This document shows, piece after piece, positions 32,852 through 43,979 of a stretch of 64,000 bases of DNA. This DNA comes from Dendrolimus kikuchii. Taxonomy: Eukaryota; Arthropoda; Insecta; Lepidoptera; Lasiocampidae. The stretch covers positions 11,824,833 to 11,888,832 of the forward strand of contig CM034415.1 of NCBI GenBank assembly GCA_019925095.2, in the 5' to 3' direction. A program made the translations under genes and the position numbers. The notes beneath the pieces were generated by a model, which did not search any database, was not told where the DNA came from, and worked only from the letters and a program-made list of their open reading frames with translations. Positions within the stretch are counted from its first letter, which is position 1. Each line of letters opens with the position of its first letter.

Positions 32852-33382
32852 GGCTACGTTCCTCTTGGGCTCACAACGACCACGGTCACGGTTTGCGGGC
32901 TTTACCGTTATAAACTCAAGTGAAGCGGATTATTGAGCGTTAATGTCAACGACATAATACCTACACAAATGTCATTGTTTGACATGTGATTGATTTGACA
33001 GGTTTGCACTGAAAATCAGCGTTGTGTCGGATATAATTCCTGCACGGCAATATGCTGAGTGCAAAACTTATTTGCTGAAAATGCGGCGTACAAATTATCA
33101 AAACAACAATTCTCTATGTATAAAAATGTATAAGGAATGTAACTACGTAACTATTTCTGCAAATTAAAGTCTTTCTTTTTTTCTATTTGAAAATCGCGCC
33201 TTTGTCAACGGATCGATAGAGAGAATTAATGTTCTTGACATCGGTCATTGTGAACGCTTTGTGAGCGAAAATATGTCGTCATTAGTGACGTTTTCGAGGC
33301 GACCATAACGAAAGTGGTCGGTGTATGGAATGGCTCAAGGGGCATTGTGAGATACATGAGATATAAGAGGAACGCGCCCTAA
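32848..33382 (+). mobile_element. MiteG copy, 535 bp
   Basis: Ends ttaaggctacgttcctctt and, inverted, ttagggcgcgttcctctt form imperfect TIRs. No coding. The TTAA at its left boundary is where it abuts the previous copy; a piggyBac-like TTAA target is possible but the right side lacks a perfect TTAA. Confidence 0.65.
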
Positions 33383-33657
33383 AAGGTATACCGCAACGAA
33401 ATACGCTATCTCGCTCACACATTACCACATTGAAGATATAAACTGTCAGAATTTACTTAGGACTAAAGTTTGCCGTTTTTTATAACGCTGGGCGAATGTC
33501 TTCGCATATTCACTGAGGGCTATGTGGGACTCCTGACGGTCGACGATACACACAGGCTTCTGATAGTAGGAGTTGCAAGCACAGACCACCAGACTACCCA
33601 CTAAACCTTCCAACGTCCCTCCGCATCATAATGAGGCGCCACGGAACCGTAAATTTT
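33383..33657. other. Non-coding, nothing recognised
   Basis: Moderate GC segment (gactcctgacggtcgacgat) with no supported frame. Confidence 0.35.
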
Positions 33658-33977
33658 ATCCGTGCAGGAACGAAGAAAGAATACAATTTCCTGCGTTGGG
33701 GCGCCCTGTTGTGAGAGGCGACTTAACAACCAATAGCCAGGTGGTAGGGCATTTGCCCGACTGGATGGCTACCACCCCTGGTCTAGAGTATATCGCCATA
33801 ACAACCTTGAGTTGTGTTCCGGCATTAGTGACCAGGTTCCAGTCTCTCTTAAGAGAGCAGCAGCGCATTTGTAGCACCTTTGGTGTGGCAAATATCCATA
33901 GGCGATAGTAACCGCTTTTCATCAAGTGGGCCGTCTGCCTGTCTGCTGAACTCATGCAATTTTTTTTTTTTTTTTTA
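33658..33977 (+). repeat. RepA copy with a T-run at the tail
   Basis: Complete from ttatccgtgcaggaacgaag. It ends actcatgcaattttttttt, so the usual A-run is replaced by T, which is odd for a poly(A)-tailed SINE. Confidence 0.85.
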
Positions 33978-34422
33978 ATCATAAATACGACTATCGTGAA
34001 AACGCGTGTCAAACCCTAGGCAATAGCTTTATTTCATTTACATAAAAATGATTCTTGTTTACCTATAGTAATAATAAAGAAACTAAGTCCATATAATCTA
34101 GACAACTGCCCAGCTAAACATAGAGACGAGTCGAAGCCAACCTGATTTGAAGTAATACAATGAATGACTTGTTTATGTATTTGTTAGTGAAAAAGACATG
34201 ATTGCAGCGCCACCTATTTAGCTAATCTGTTTATTTTATGGGATTACATAGATTTTCATTTGAATCCGTTCAGTAGTTTTCACGTGATGTTCTAACAGAC
34301 ATACAGACAATAATTCTAAAAGTTGCATTTACGGAATGTCCTGGTCCGAATTATCTTCTCTGATTTTTTCACACTTCTAAACGCAATGTACAATCTCGAA
34401 ACATTCACTGATTTATTATATC
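33978..34422. other. Non-coding with a RepJ-like fragment
   Basis: 34225-34330 (ttcatttgaatccgttcagt agttttcacg, acagacatacagac) resembles the middle of RepJ. The remainder is unrecognised. Confidence 0.4.
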
Positions 34423-34434
34423 ATAAAAAGACAG

Positions 34435-34511
34435 AATAAGCCTAAATGGCGCTCTGTTGTTCGTGCCTACCCCGCAAGGGAACTGGCGTGAAGTTATGTA
34501 TGAATGTATGT
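34435..34511 (+). mobile_element. LINE-B, 77-bp 3' stub with TSD
   Basis: gaataagcctaaatggcgct to the ATGT tail. Target duplication ataaaaagacag at 34423-34434 and 34512-34523. Confidence 0.9.
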
Positions 34512-34686
34512 ATAAAAAGACAGGTAGATAAATCTGTACTATATTAATCTTAACAATAAAACGAATGTTTCACAAAAAAACAATGTTGATTTGGGTCTTA
34601 AGTATTATTTGTAATTTTATTTATTAGGAACTTGTACATCATTTAACCTTTGTCTGTATATAATATTTACATTAGTACTATGACCG

Positions 34687-35009
34687 TAAGGAAGTAAGGA
34701 AAGGAATGCTCCGGTGGTTCGGGCATGTGGAAAGAATGCACGATGAAAGAATGACTAAACAGATATACAATGCAAAAGTGGATGGATGCAGAAGTCGTGG
34801 AAGGCCACGACACACCTTCCATGATCAAATTGATCGTGTACTAGCAGAAGGTGATGTCAGGAGCCTTACGAACAGACGAGCGTGCATGACAAGAGTTATG
34901 AATGTCAAAGAAGCAAGTGTGGTGTGTAAGAATGGGTCTAAATGGCGCTCTGTTGTCCGTGCCTACCCCGCAAGGGAACTGGCGTGAAGTTATGTATGTA
35001 TGTATGTAT
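34687..35009 (+). mobile_element. LINE-B 3' end with 12-bp TSD
   Basis: A 93-codon frame (34706-34987) from LRWFGHVERM to ARELA. Target duplication gtactatgaccg at 34675-34686 and 35010-35021. Confidence 0.92.
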
Positions 35010-35129
35010 GTACTATGACCGATTGGTGAATCACCATACAGTGACTATATTCTATGGTATTCTCTTAGATCATATTACATTACTTCTAAATACTAAAATC
35101 TGTACAGACATCTTTATATATATAATTCT

Positions 35130-35315
35130 TCTATACGTGTGTTGACAGTGAACTCCTAAACGGCTGGACCGATTTGAATGATTTTTTTTTTGTGTGTGTT
35201 CAAGTGGATTTGAGGATAGTTTAGATTCACAATTGGACCCGGTAGGTGGCGCTGCAATCAGGTTCTAAATTTTATTTTTATTTGAGGGCATAACAAGCTA
35301 GGAACAGCTAGTTTT
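35130..35315 (+). repeat. Helitron-like repeat (uninterrupted RepK relative)
   Basis: gaactcctaaacggctggac, ttcaagtggatttgaggata, acccggtaggtggcgctgc, ending caagctaggaacagctagt. It shows the contiguous form of the sequence that RepA splits at 27 kb. Confidence 0.65.
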
Positions 35316-35965
35316 AATATAAATGAAAATGACTAGTACATTTATACTAAAACTGATTTGTGCATGTAGTTTATTTTCTATGGCTTGTTCCTAAACACAC
35401 AACTTTTGTCGGTAATACTTTACATTATTAAAAAAACTTTAAAATCTCTGACAGTAATATTAAAATTAAAACACAAAGTGATTGAATCATAATGATTATT
35501 CAATATTTTGACATACATATAAATTAAATTATTAAGTCTCTAGATTAATCCACAACTTATTACTGAACCCGTGGTTTTAATAAATAAATACTCTCTTTTT
35601 GTGTTAATTTACTATTATTTCGACCTAATAAACACAATTAAAATTAATGCACGTATTTCCGTCAATATTTTTCACACGACAAAAAACAAAACAAACCAAA
35701 ACTTTGACATAAAAAAAAATCACATTCAAAAAACACTATTGTATGAACAAAATAGGTTTTACAAGCACGAGACTGCAACATCCTCCACAGGGCAAAAGTT
35801 ATTGATAACATTACACTATGTATACGTTGGCAAAATACGAGCATTTTCGATTGCGAACAAAAAAAAATGTAAGAACCGAATCAAATATAAATTTATACTT
35901 GCTCCTTAAATAATAAATGAAATTCCTTTTTAAATAAACAAGAGTAACTAAAAACCAATACTACA
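35316..35965. other. AT-rich flank of the BEL/Pao relic
   Basis: Should contain the element's 3' LTR if complete, but no paired LTR exists in the window. A 112-codon frame (35571-35909) is low-complexity and probably chance. Confidence 0.35.
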
Positions 35966-37144
35966 TTAAACGCCTTCTAGTGGATACAAACATCTAACGG
36001 AACGCCTGTATTCCCCATGCTGTGTCTTCACTTTAGCAACCCTACACACGCCGTCTTTACCCTTATAAAGTTCCTGGACTACTCCCAGGGGCCAAAGTGA
36101 CCGCTTGTCAGGTGTCATTACTAACACAACTTCTCCAATTCTTGGGATGTGTAAACTATCTTTCCCTTTCAAAACAAGTAATGAAAGATATTCGTTGCAG
36201 AAACGCATCTTGAGGTCACTTTTAAGTTTTTCAAGGTATCTGACACGCACGTTTAAGCTCTTGCCATCTAGATAATCCAAATCGGAAACATTGGTACATG
36301 GCAGCGGCTGTAAGAATATTGCCGGGGTCAAGGGTTGTGACAAAACATCTATCTCATCAGTAATATATGACAACGGTCGGGAATTGATCACTGCTTCGCT
36401 CTCTGTAATGCATGTTTGCAATTCTATCAAATTTAATACTGCTTTTCCAAGCACTCTTCGCAAAATTTCTTTTATCATACGAATTAAACGTTCCCACCAT
36501 CCTCCCCACCACGGTGAGCCAGGTGGAATTAGAATCCAATCGATTTTCTGAATGGCTGACTGGGAAACTACTTCATTCCAATTAATCCTTTTAAATAAAT
36601 TTATAGCTCCGACAAAATTAGTGCCATTATCCGAGTACACCGTTTGAGGCCTGCCTCTCCTGGCTACGAATCTCCTAAAAGATAATAAAAATTCGTCTGT
36701 AGATAGTGAAGCTACTACTTCGAGGTGAATTGCTCTATATACGGCGCAAGTAAATAAAACTAGCCATATCTTCTCACCACTTCGTAAAAACAATGGCCCG
36801 GTTAAGTCGACGCCAGTGACTTGGAACGGCTTGCCCGCCTGTGTCCTATCTTCTGGCAACGCAACTAATGGTGTAGAAAACGGTTCTCCCTTTTGTTTTC
36901 TACATGTAACACACCTTCTTGAAATCTTTTTTACTAACAGACGTATTCCAGTTATCCACAAAGTTTGCCGCAAATTTGCTATAACAGTTAATGTACCAGC
37001 ATGCATTAACGCTTTGTGTTTGTGTACAACTAACCTCTCTACAATGACATGTTTACTTGGCAATAGTATAGGGTATCTATAACAAAGTGGTATATTTTCA
37101 GAGAACAATTTCGTCTTAACCTTGATTAAATCATCAGTATCCAT
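35966..37144 (-). pseudogene. BEL/Pao integrase, uninterrupted frame
   Basis: 392 codons. N-terminal zinc region with H43/H48 and C78-x2-C81; catalytic core with D113 (GVDLTGP), D172 (YSDNGTNF) and E218 (GGWWERL); INSRPLSY block at about 254; C-terminal domain ending RSVRCLYPLE. All three acidic residues are present. The start is artificial: upstream coding continues in another frame after a shift near 37.15 kb, so this is a fragment of a longer Pol, not an independent gene. Confidence 0.88.
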
Positions 37145-37709
37145 AAAAGTACATAAGTCTATAAGTTTTCAATTTTCCATAGGTTTCCATTTGGATAAGT
37201 TTGAACACCTTATTCTCGGCGTTTGTAATTTCTTCTGAACTAAGAACTCTTTGTAATCGCTCTGATCTCTTAATCTTGCAGTTTGAATAAAAGCGATATA
37301 TCCATGCAATCATTCTGATAATCAATGTATATTTAGAAAAATATAAAAGTCTTTCTGAAAAATTATCTGAAACAGCACTATTAAGTATTGGATTCTCTTC
37401 AATAGATTTTTTAATTAAATGCGTGTCCGTGCTTGATATAGGCCACTCTTTGGGGTCTAATTTTAACCACTCCGGTCCATTCCACCACAATGATTCTTTC
37501 AGAACATCTACTTCACAGCTTCTTGAAGGTAAATCGGCGGGGTTCAGATTACCTGGTAAATGATTCCAATCCTTTATATTAGTGTAACTACGAATCTCTT
37601 TTACCCGATTTTTTACAAAAACGTCCAAACTTTCATTTTTCTGGATCCCAAACAGGTGGTACTTGCCAACCATCTTCCCTATTGAAATTTGGGTGTTTTT
37701 TGATTTCAC
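37134..37709 (-). pseudogene. BEL/Pao linker region upstream of integrase
   Basis: 191 codons with NLNPADLPSRSC, the conserved motif between RNase H and integrase in BEL/Pao Pol, then the connecting domain ending near SSEEITNAENKVFKL. It is frame-shifted relative to the integrase frame. RT and everything upstream are missing, so the copy is 5' truncated. Confidence 0.85.
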
Positions 37710-37869
37710 GCGAGGATTTGTGGGTTATCGAATCTGATGTAGTGGTTGGGTTTATCCAGCGTGTGTTCACACAGCGTGTGCCAGACCTCAAGACACTATG
37801 AGCTCTTTCTGCGTGCAACGGAACACAAACCAACTTGACTGATAATTACTTTTATTTTTCCTTCCACCC
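37710..37869. other. Boundary region of the BEL/Pao relic
   Basis: Contains a near-palindrome (cagcgtgtgttcacacagcg tg). It may be the truncated start of the relic or flanking DNA. Confidence 0.35.
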
Positions 37870-38225
37870 ATTTTAATATTATATAAAATTATTAGAGCTA
37901 GCCATGTTTGCTGAAGATTTTCTTGCGCCGCTTCTTCTCTTCAAGCCATAACATGTTGCGAAGCGGTAGTAAATTAGATTAGGCTCCCATATAGTAAATA
38001 ATAACCATAAACAAAATTAAAATTAACAAGTTGGCGGTAGGCTAAATAAAACTTTAACAATACTCGTTGACACTTGACATCTTTGTCTTCCGTGATCTCG
38101 GCCACTGAAAAGTGGCCGAAACGTCGGAAAAACCAAAATCAAATAAAATTACCGCGCTTAAAACCGTTAAAACGTAGTTTTATTATGTATACAAGTCGCG
38201 AAAACTTAAGAAAATATTACTAGAC
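37870..38225 (+). repeat. RepD copy with unoccupied insertion site
   Basis: Contains taataaccataaacaaaatt, ctgaaaagtggccgaaacg and aaaacgtagttttattatg, then tatac aagtcgcgaaaactta. The tatac here is the empty counterpart of the site filled by the Ty3/Gypsy element at 51.6 kb. Confidence 0.8.
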
Positions 38226-38284
38226 ATATACTAAATTTCAGCAAAAATGGTTTAATAGTTCTTCCGTGAAATACAGGATGACTA

Positions 38285-38480
38285 TTGCATTTATAATACT
38301 AGCTTTTAGCATTATCCCACAGGAACTGTAAATTTTTCCGGGATAATAAGTGACCTATATGCTACTCCCGACTATAATCTATTTAGGTGCCAAATTTCAT
38401 TCAGATCCGTTCAGCCGTTCCGGCTCGCTTGAGTAACAAACATACATCCAAACTTTCGTATTTACAATACTAGTACAAAT
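38285..38480 (-). repeat. RepJ-like repeat
   Basis: cattcagatccgttcagccg ttcc, gagtaacaaacatacatcc, ending in acaatactagtac. Related to 9774-9974 and 60527-60730. Confidence 0.55.
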
Positions 38481-38790
38481 TAAGTATAGTAAATTTTGAA
38501 AGGACTTTAAAGGCCAAATGAAAAGCAACCCGAAGTAAATCACTAGAAGTAGCGCAATTCGCAAAGTGTAACATATGGCCGAAGCATTTAAGTTACAACT
38601 AAGTATTAACAACTTGGTCATAATAAGCCTGAATAGTTCTTCCACGACCTAAATTAAAAATCATAATAATTACATAGCTTGTATTTCAGCGGTTCTCAAA
38701 TGTTTTTGCAGTTCACACGCAGTAGAACTGAAACACAGTGTAACAATGCGTGGGAGTGATTCTAAATTTCATATATTATATCGTTATAAT
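38481..38790. other. Non-coding, nothing recognised
   Basis: AT-rich with no repeat ends identified. Confidence 0.4.
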
Positions 38791-38794
38791 ATAT

Positions 38795-39618
38795 TGTTAC
38801 GAGTTGCAGGGCTCGAATTTAAATGCCGTTAGAATTACTATAGAATTTATTAGAACTATTCAAACACGTATAACACAGGTACAAATATATACAAATCTGC
38901 GGAGTGACGCTCGCGGACCGCGCTCGTAATACCGAAGTAAGAAAGAGAGTTGGTCTGAAAGAGAGTGTCGCGGTGAAGGTAAGGAAAGGAATGCATGATG
39001 AAAGAATGACTAAACAGATATACAACGCAAAAGTGGATGGATGCAGAAGTCGTGGAAAGCCACGACACACCTTCCACGATCAAATTGATCGGGTACTAGC
39101 AGAAGGTGATATCAGGAGCCTTAAGAACAGACGAGCGTGCATGACAAGAGTTATGAATGTCAAAGAAGCAAGTGAGGTGTGTAAGAATAAGCCTAAATGG
39201 TGCTCTGTTGTTCGTGCCTACCCCGCAAGGGAACTGGCGTGAAGTTATGTATGTATGTATGTACAAATATAATAACACGCGCAAATTCCGTCACTAAATA
39301 GATTACCGAATGTAGTACACACGTCTTGCTTTGTTAGTGGTTATCGCTTAACTGCCGATCTCTCCATTGGGCCATTGTTTTATACTGCACCGATACAATA
39401 TGGCTGCCCGACCGCGTAGACCGAATTTCTTAGAATCAGTTCAACACAACTGGCTAATGACTGCCATAAAAGATTACAATACATAATTGGCTTTTTTTCT
39501 AGATACAATTTTTAAACACAAACTAAACAAAAGAATTCCAAATGCCAAAAAGGTAATAAAATGTGTTTCTACAGACGCAGGTGTGAATGTGTCTTTTGTT
39601 GGCATTCAGGTCGTCACA
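38795..39618. mobile_element. Solo LTR (LTR-C) with LINE-B inside
   Basis: tgttacgagttgcagggctc to ggtcgtcaca, flanked by atat at 38791-38794 and 39619-39622. Homologous along its length to 25746-26569 (ccgtcacta, ggctaatga, ggtaataaaatgtg) but diverged. Confidence 0.8.
38890..39260 (+). mobile_element. LINE-B 3' end
   Basis: Starts near ctgcggagtgacgctcgcgg, encodes a 112-codon frame (38904-39242) with a small deletion removing the RWFGHVERM segment, and ends in the ATGT tail. Flanked by tacaaat on both sides. Confidence 0.87.
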
Positions 39619-39622
39619 ATAT

Positions 39623-40180
39623 TTAAGCTTTAAAACACGAAATTTGCAGTATTAATGAAAAACTTCAAAACATTTCCAACTATTTATTTTATTTATTTAA
39701 GTTTGTGGCTTGGCAACTAGGCCTTTAAGCCAGATCTTAGTTTACCATATAGTTTCATCACTTTCTTAAGCCTATGTGTAGCACAGCTGAACTGTAGGTA
39801 ATCAGCTTGTGCCATTCAACGGAGTTCTTGTGACAACTCAAAAGGCCACATTTGACTTTACAGTGCACATTTCTCACAAAACACATTAATTACTACTCAA
39901 AAACTATCAATATCCTACAACTATTGTTTATTTTAGAGTAATTTTACACATTTTTAGAAAATAAAACTGCACAGCACAACATCTACTTTCAGTTCCCGCA
40001 CAAAAACTCCCATTTCCAACTCTATATGGAAATGGGACATGACATAAATATAATTTATTCTGTCTCATTCTCTCGCGGATTCGGTCCTATAGATTTATGT
40101 GTTTATTTCTTTTTAGTGTCGCTTTTTCGGTTCATCGAGTTTCAAATCACAACAATTCTAAAGAAATTTCACCTCAATCA
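39623..40180 (-). repeat. RepH copy split by RetE
   Basis: Left aagctttaaaacacgaaat and right tagtgtcgctttttcggttc atcgag are the inverse of RepH at 31481-31692. RetE lies between. Confidence 0.7.
39682..40010 (-). repeat. RetE copy with 11-bp TSD
   Basis: Target duplication catttccaact at 39671-39681 and 40011-40021. The A-rich end is at the left (tttattttatttattt). Confidence 0.92.
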
Positions 40181-40199
40181 AGGAAATTATATTTATTTC

Positions 40200-40591
40200 A
40201 AAATTAATCCAACACATTTACACTAGAAGAACGCTTTTTGAAAAATCTCATATGAGGTTGGAGGAGGCGGGGGCCAAAGCCAAATCTCATCAGGGGGTGG
40301 GAAGGGAAAACCGTCAAAAACGCCTCACGCAATTAATGGACGCCTCCTGATATGAAAATCTGTTAACTGTGTTCTCTAAAAAAAAAAAGTTTCAAAACAC
40401 ACAAACAAACAAACATTTCAAAAGCTGGAAAATGTAATTTTCCATTCGCCAAATTGTAAGGCTTTAAGTCGTTAATAAATATCTGTGAGATGTATCGAGA
40501 GACCCGCTTCTACCCACCCCACCCTCTATCACACCAAAGTGTGTTAGGAATTTATGCAGATCTGTTGCATTGTGAATTTTTAATATGTATT
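40200..40591. other. Non-coding, nothing recognised
   Basis: Contains a purine-rich patch (ggaggaggcgggggccaaag) and a ggaaaatgtaattttcc palindrome at about 40428. No family identified. Confidence 0.35.
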
Positions 40592-40602
40592 ACTATTATT
40601 AC

Positions 40603-41085
40603 ATACATACATACATAACTTCACGCCAGTTCCCTTGCGGGGTAGGCACGAACAACAGAGCGCCATTTAGACCCATTCTTACACACCACACTCGCTTCTT
40701 TGACATTCATAACTCTTGTCATGCACGCTCGTCTGTTCCTAAGGCTCCTGACATCAACTTCTGCTAGTACACGATCAATTTGATTATGGAAGGTGTGTCG
40801 TGGCCTTCCACGACTTCTGCATCCATCCACTTTTGCATTGTATATCTGTTTAGTCATTCTTTCCACATGCCCGAACCACCGGAGCATTCCTTTCCTTACC
40901 TTCACCCCGACACTTTCTTTCAGACCAACTCTCTTTCTTACTTCGGTATTAGAAATGCGGTCCGCGAGCGTCACTCCGCAGATTTTGCGCAGTGCTCGCA
41001 TCTCAACCGCGTTTACTCTACTTTCATGCTCTCTCTTCCATACCCAACTCTCGCTTCCATACGTGAGCGTAGGTACCAGCACCGC
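40603..41085 (-). mobile_element. LINE-B, long 3' end with TSD
   Basis: The most complete open LINE-B frame: 153 codons (40621-41082) beginning in LVPTLTYGSESWVW, the post-RT motif, through GHVERM to ARELA. Target duplication actattattac at 40592-40602 and 41086-41096. RT itself is absent. Confidence 0.93.
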
Positions 41086-41107
41086 ACTATTATTACCATG
41101 GTAATAT

Positions 41108-41625
41108 ATATATATACTTTGATTTCTTACATCTTTCTCATTCCCGTTATTTGCGCTCTAGTAATAATCTCTCCTTAATGACACCTGTACACACTTCTTC
41201 CTTCGTTGATAACTCTTTCACGGTACAGGCTGTCCGTTTATGGAACTCACTGCCACTCAACGTCAGACAAGCTAAATCCATATTGTCTTTTAAACTAATG
41301 GTTACTAAATATCTTTGGTCCTCGCAAGTCTAAAACATGCTGCTGATTCTATATATAGTATGATATATCTTATTTTTGTATAGTATATAAAGTATATTAT
41401 TATTTATTTATTTTTTACTTATTCTTGGAATGTTTCTTATTATTTATTGTCTACACCGCCACTGTCATGTTTCAATATTTTCCTTAGTTTAAGGGGTTGC
41501 CTGGAATAGATCGCTTTAAGCGATAAGGCCGCCCTTTGTTCAACATTTACTGTACTTAGTTTTAAGAACGTAGTTTTAATTTTTGGTGAACAATAAAGTG
41601 TTTTCATTCATACTTTCTGTTATTG
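41108..41625 (+). mobile_element. 3' end of a second non-LTR retrotransposon
   Basis: A 60-codon frame (41151-41333) with SFTVQAVRLWNSLPLNVR, a C-terminal motif common in insect LINE polyproteins. It is followed by a 3' UTR (ggttgcctggaatagatcgc, gcgataaggccgccctttg) and a tail around aataaagtg. Clade not determined. Confidence 0.75.
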
Positions 41626-41689
41626 TGCACTGTTTGTTACAACTCCATTAAAATACGTTTGTATTTATACAAAAAAGACCCTGAGATAC

Positions 41690-41790
41690 ATAAATATCGA
41701 AAGAAGGATTTAGCTAGACGTGTTGTTGAGGAATTTCTTGCTGCTCGAGCACATTGCGAAGCGGTGTACATAGAATAGGTTGTAACAGTG
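41690..41790 (-). repeat. RepF fragment
   Basis: tagctagacgtgttgttgag and cacattgcgaagcggtgtac are inverted RepF phrases. Confidence 0.6.
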
Positions 41791-41918
41791 GCGTAGACAT
41801 CATAAAACTCGATTCCGTTTAAGAAACAAGGGATTAGCGACCAAAAGGTCGAAAGTATCATGATTGTCCAAACATATTATTACCGGTGTCACTACAAATT
41901 AACTAGTGACCAAAAGGT

Positions 41919-42212
41919 TATCCGTGCAGGAACAGAGAAAGAATACAATTTCCTGCGGCCGGGTGGCCTGGCCACAGCCAGAAGGTAAGGTATTTGCCCG
42001 ACTGGATGGCTACCAACCCTGGTCTAAAGTATATCACCATAACAACCTTGAATTGTATTCTGGCATTAGTGGCTAGGTACCAGTGTCCCTGTAGGGAGCG
42101 GCAGCACATTGGTAGCACCTTTGGTTTTACAGAAGTCCATAAACGATGGTAACGACTTTCCATCAGGTGTGCCGTCTGACTGTCTGCTGAACCTATGCAA
42201 TAAAAATAAAAT
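41919..42212 (+). repeat. RepA copy, diverged
   Basis: ttatccgtgcaggaacagag to cctatgcaataaaaataaa, with a deletion near ggcctggccacagcc. Confidence 0.85.
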
Positions 42213-42770
42213 AAGGTACCGGCTTTTGTATCAAAATATGCGGTAAGATTGCAAAAAACATGTCATTCATTATCTTAGGCCGTGCTCTACCAAACATGAT
42301 TATTAACTACAAAAGGCGAGATGGCTTTTTTAAACATTTTTATACATCTTTATACGTTAAGTGTATCTGAATGACAGGTAGTTGCAAAGTGAATATTGTT
42401 TTCTTTTCCATGTTTTTTATCTCTGATTACGGTTCAGTTGTATGTTCAAGTTAATCTGGGATGGATTTTGCCCACGTCCAAACAGGCTTTTTTCAAAGCC
42501 ATTTTGTCATACATCAAAGTTACTGTCATCAAATCCTGTGCTTTTTTGTATGCTGATTAGTGAGGCCTTAATTTCTACAACAGCGGTATAGTTGACGCTT
42601 GTATACATGGTTTTTCGACCGGCTTACTTAATTTTTAACCAATATGTATGAATTTCAAAAATGTTCTCCAGTCGAACTTAGATGCAATAAAAAAAATGAA
42701 TAACGAAATTTGAATTAAACTCTATGAAAGCCATTACCTAAATTTGAAAATATTCAACCCCAGTCAACTC
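42213..42770. other. Non-coding, RepF relic only
   Basis: 42655-42690 (aaatgttctccagtcgaact) echoes RepF. The rest is unrecognised. Confidence 0.35.
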
Positions 42771-43000
42771 CAGTGGGTGCCTCCTGCTAGACATTTGTCC
42801 GTCTAGCAGTGCATTCGGGTAAGCGAACCCGGGGCCCCAGCCTCACTGTCACACTCCCTTTGTTCCGTGGCAGTGGAGTTCCACCTCTTCTTGTTTATAA
42901 TATCCTTTCCTCTTTATTCCCTTGCTACCCAATCTCCCTAACACATCCCCTTCACGTCCTAAAAGCTTATAGAAGCTAATAGACTGTCAGCGCATTCAAT
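42771..43000. repeat. C-rich repeat-like segment
   Basis: tctagcagtgcattcgggta, aacccggggccccagcctc and a pyrimidine-rich stretch resemble the segment at 49905-50190 in composition and layout. Class unknown. Confidence 0.35.
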
Positions 43001-43248
43001 TAGTAGCTCACAATGCCCAAAATGCTCCGTTAGCCGTTCCACAAGGCTACCGCGGTCGTTATGGTCTTGGAGAAAACGTCACTAATTACGTCATCATTGT
43101 CGATCACACAACGCTCACAACATGTCAAGAGGTGGGTCGAATAACCGTTCTACTTGGGTTTACGATTGTAACGCCGGCAAGCAAGTGGAACGGGTAAAAT
43201 CGCGGTCGTGAACGTGGTCGTTGTGAGTCTCTAATGGAACGTAGCCTG
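43001..43248 (-). repeat. MiteG copy, partial
   Basis: gaaaacgtcactaattacgt cat, cgtgaacgtggtcgttgtga, ggaacgtagcct are the inverted MiteG phrases. Confidence 0.7.
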
Positions 43249-43773
43249 TATAAAATACTATATTCAAAATCGAAAGTTTATTCAAATCGCGTCCCATTGT
43301 TAATAGTGCATATAATACACCATCGTAAGTTGGGGATATACAACAGGCAACAATTTATATTTGTTTGCCGAATATTTTATTTAGCTAATTCCACATTTCT
43401 TAATAGCGATTCGCACCTGTTGGACTGTTACTCATATAGATCACGTTACGCTACGGTGTAAACACGTCCGACCGCTCCATTTTGACGTATTCGGGAATAC
43501 GGCATTTCAATTACTGTACAATATTCATAAAATAAGATGGCCGCCGGGATTTGGAGAGCTGGGTATTGAATAAACAGTGCTTGTTTATTTGCAAGCCCTA
43601 CTTAAACCGTTCTATATTTCTTCTTATATATTCTGTAAATAGCATGTAATAACTAAATAATGTGAACATTTGTTATAAAAAAACTTGTGCGTGTCATCTC
43701 TGACGCACTAGGGTAGAAACATATGCACGTGCGCGGCGACAGTGGCCGAATGAACCCGAATAAGGGCAGTTAC
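43249..43773. other. Non-coding, nothing recognised
   Basis: A 75-codon frame at 43234-43461 starts inside MiteG and has no domain. Confidence 0.35.
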
Positions 43774-43811
43774 AAGAAAAACATCCAGACGTCTGTCTGG
43801 ATGTTTTTCTT
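43774..43811. other. Perfect 17-bp-stem hairpin
   Basis: Left arm aagaaaaacatccagac, loop gtct, right arm its exact reverse complement. No repeat family flanks it. Confidence 0.9.
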
Positions 43812-43979
43812 AGACAAATATTTAGCCAGTAGAAAATACACATATAAACGCAAAACACTCACAAACACATTATTTAAAGATTAAAATCATACATGTAAGT
43901 AGTTTCAGAGCGCCTGACGGAATTATAATAGTAATTTCGCTAAACCTCATCTAGGTAAGCAGGTATAGAAGAGGTGAAC

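Noticed and set aside
35571..35909. 112-codon frame beside the BEL/Pao relic
   Set aside because: Composition is that of AT-rich DNA (Lys, Asn, Ile, Phe), with no domain and no homologous copy in the window.
43774..43811. Bacterial intrinsic terminator
   Set aside because: The stem is not especially GC-rich, there is no gene upstream and the genome is eukaryotic.
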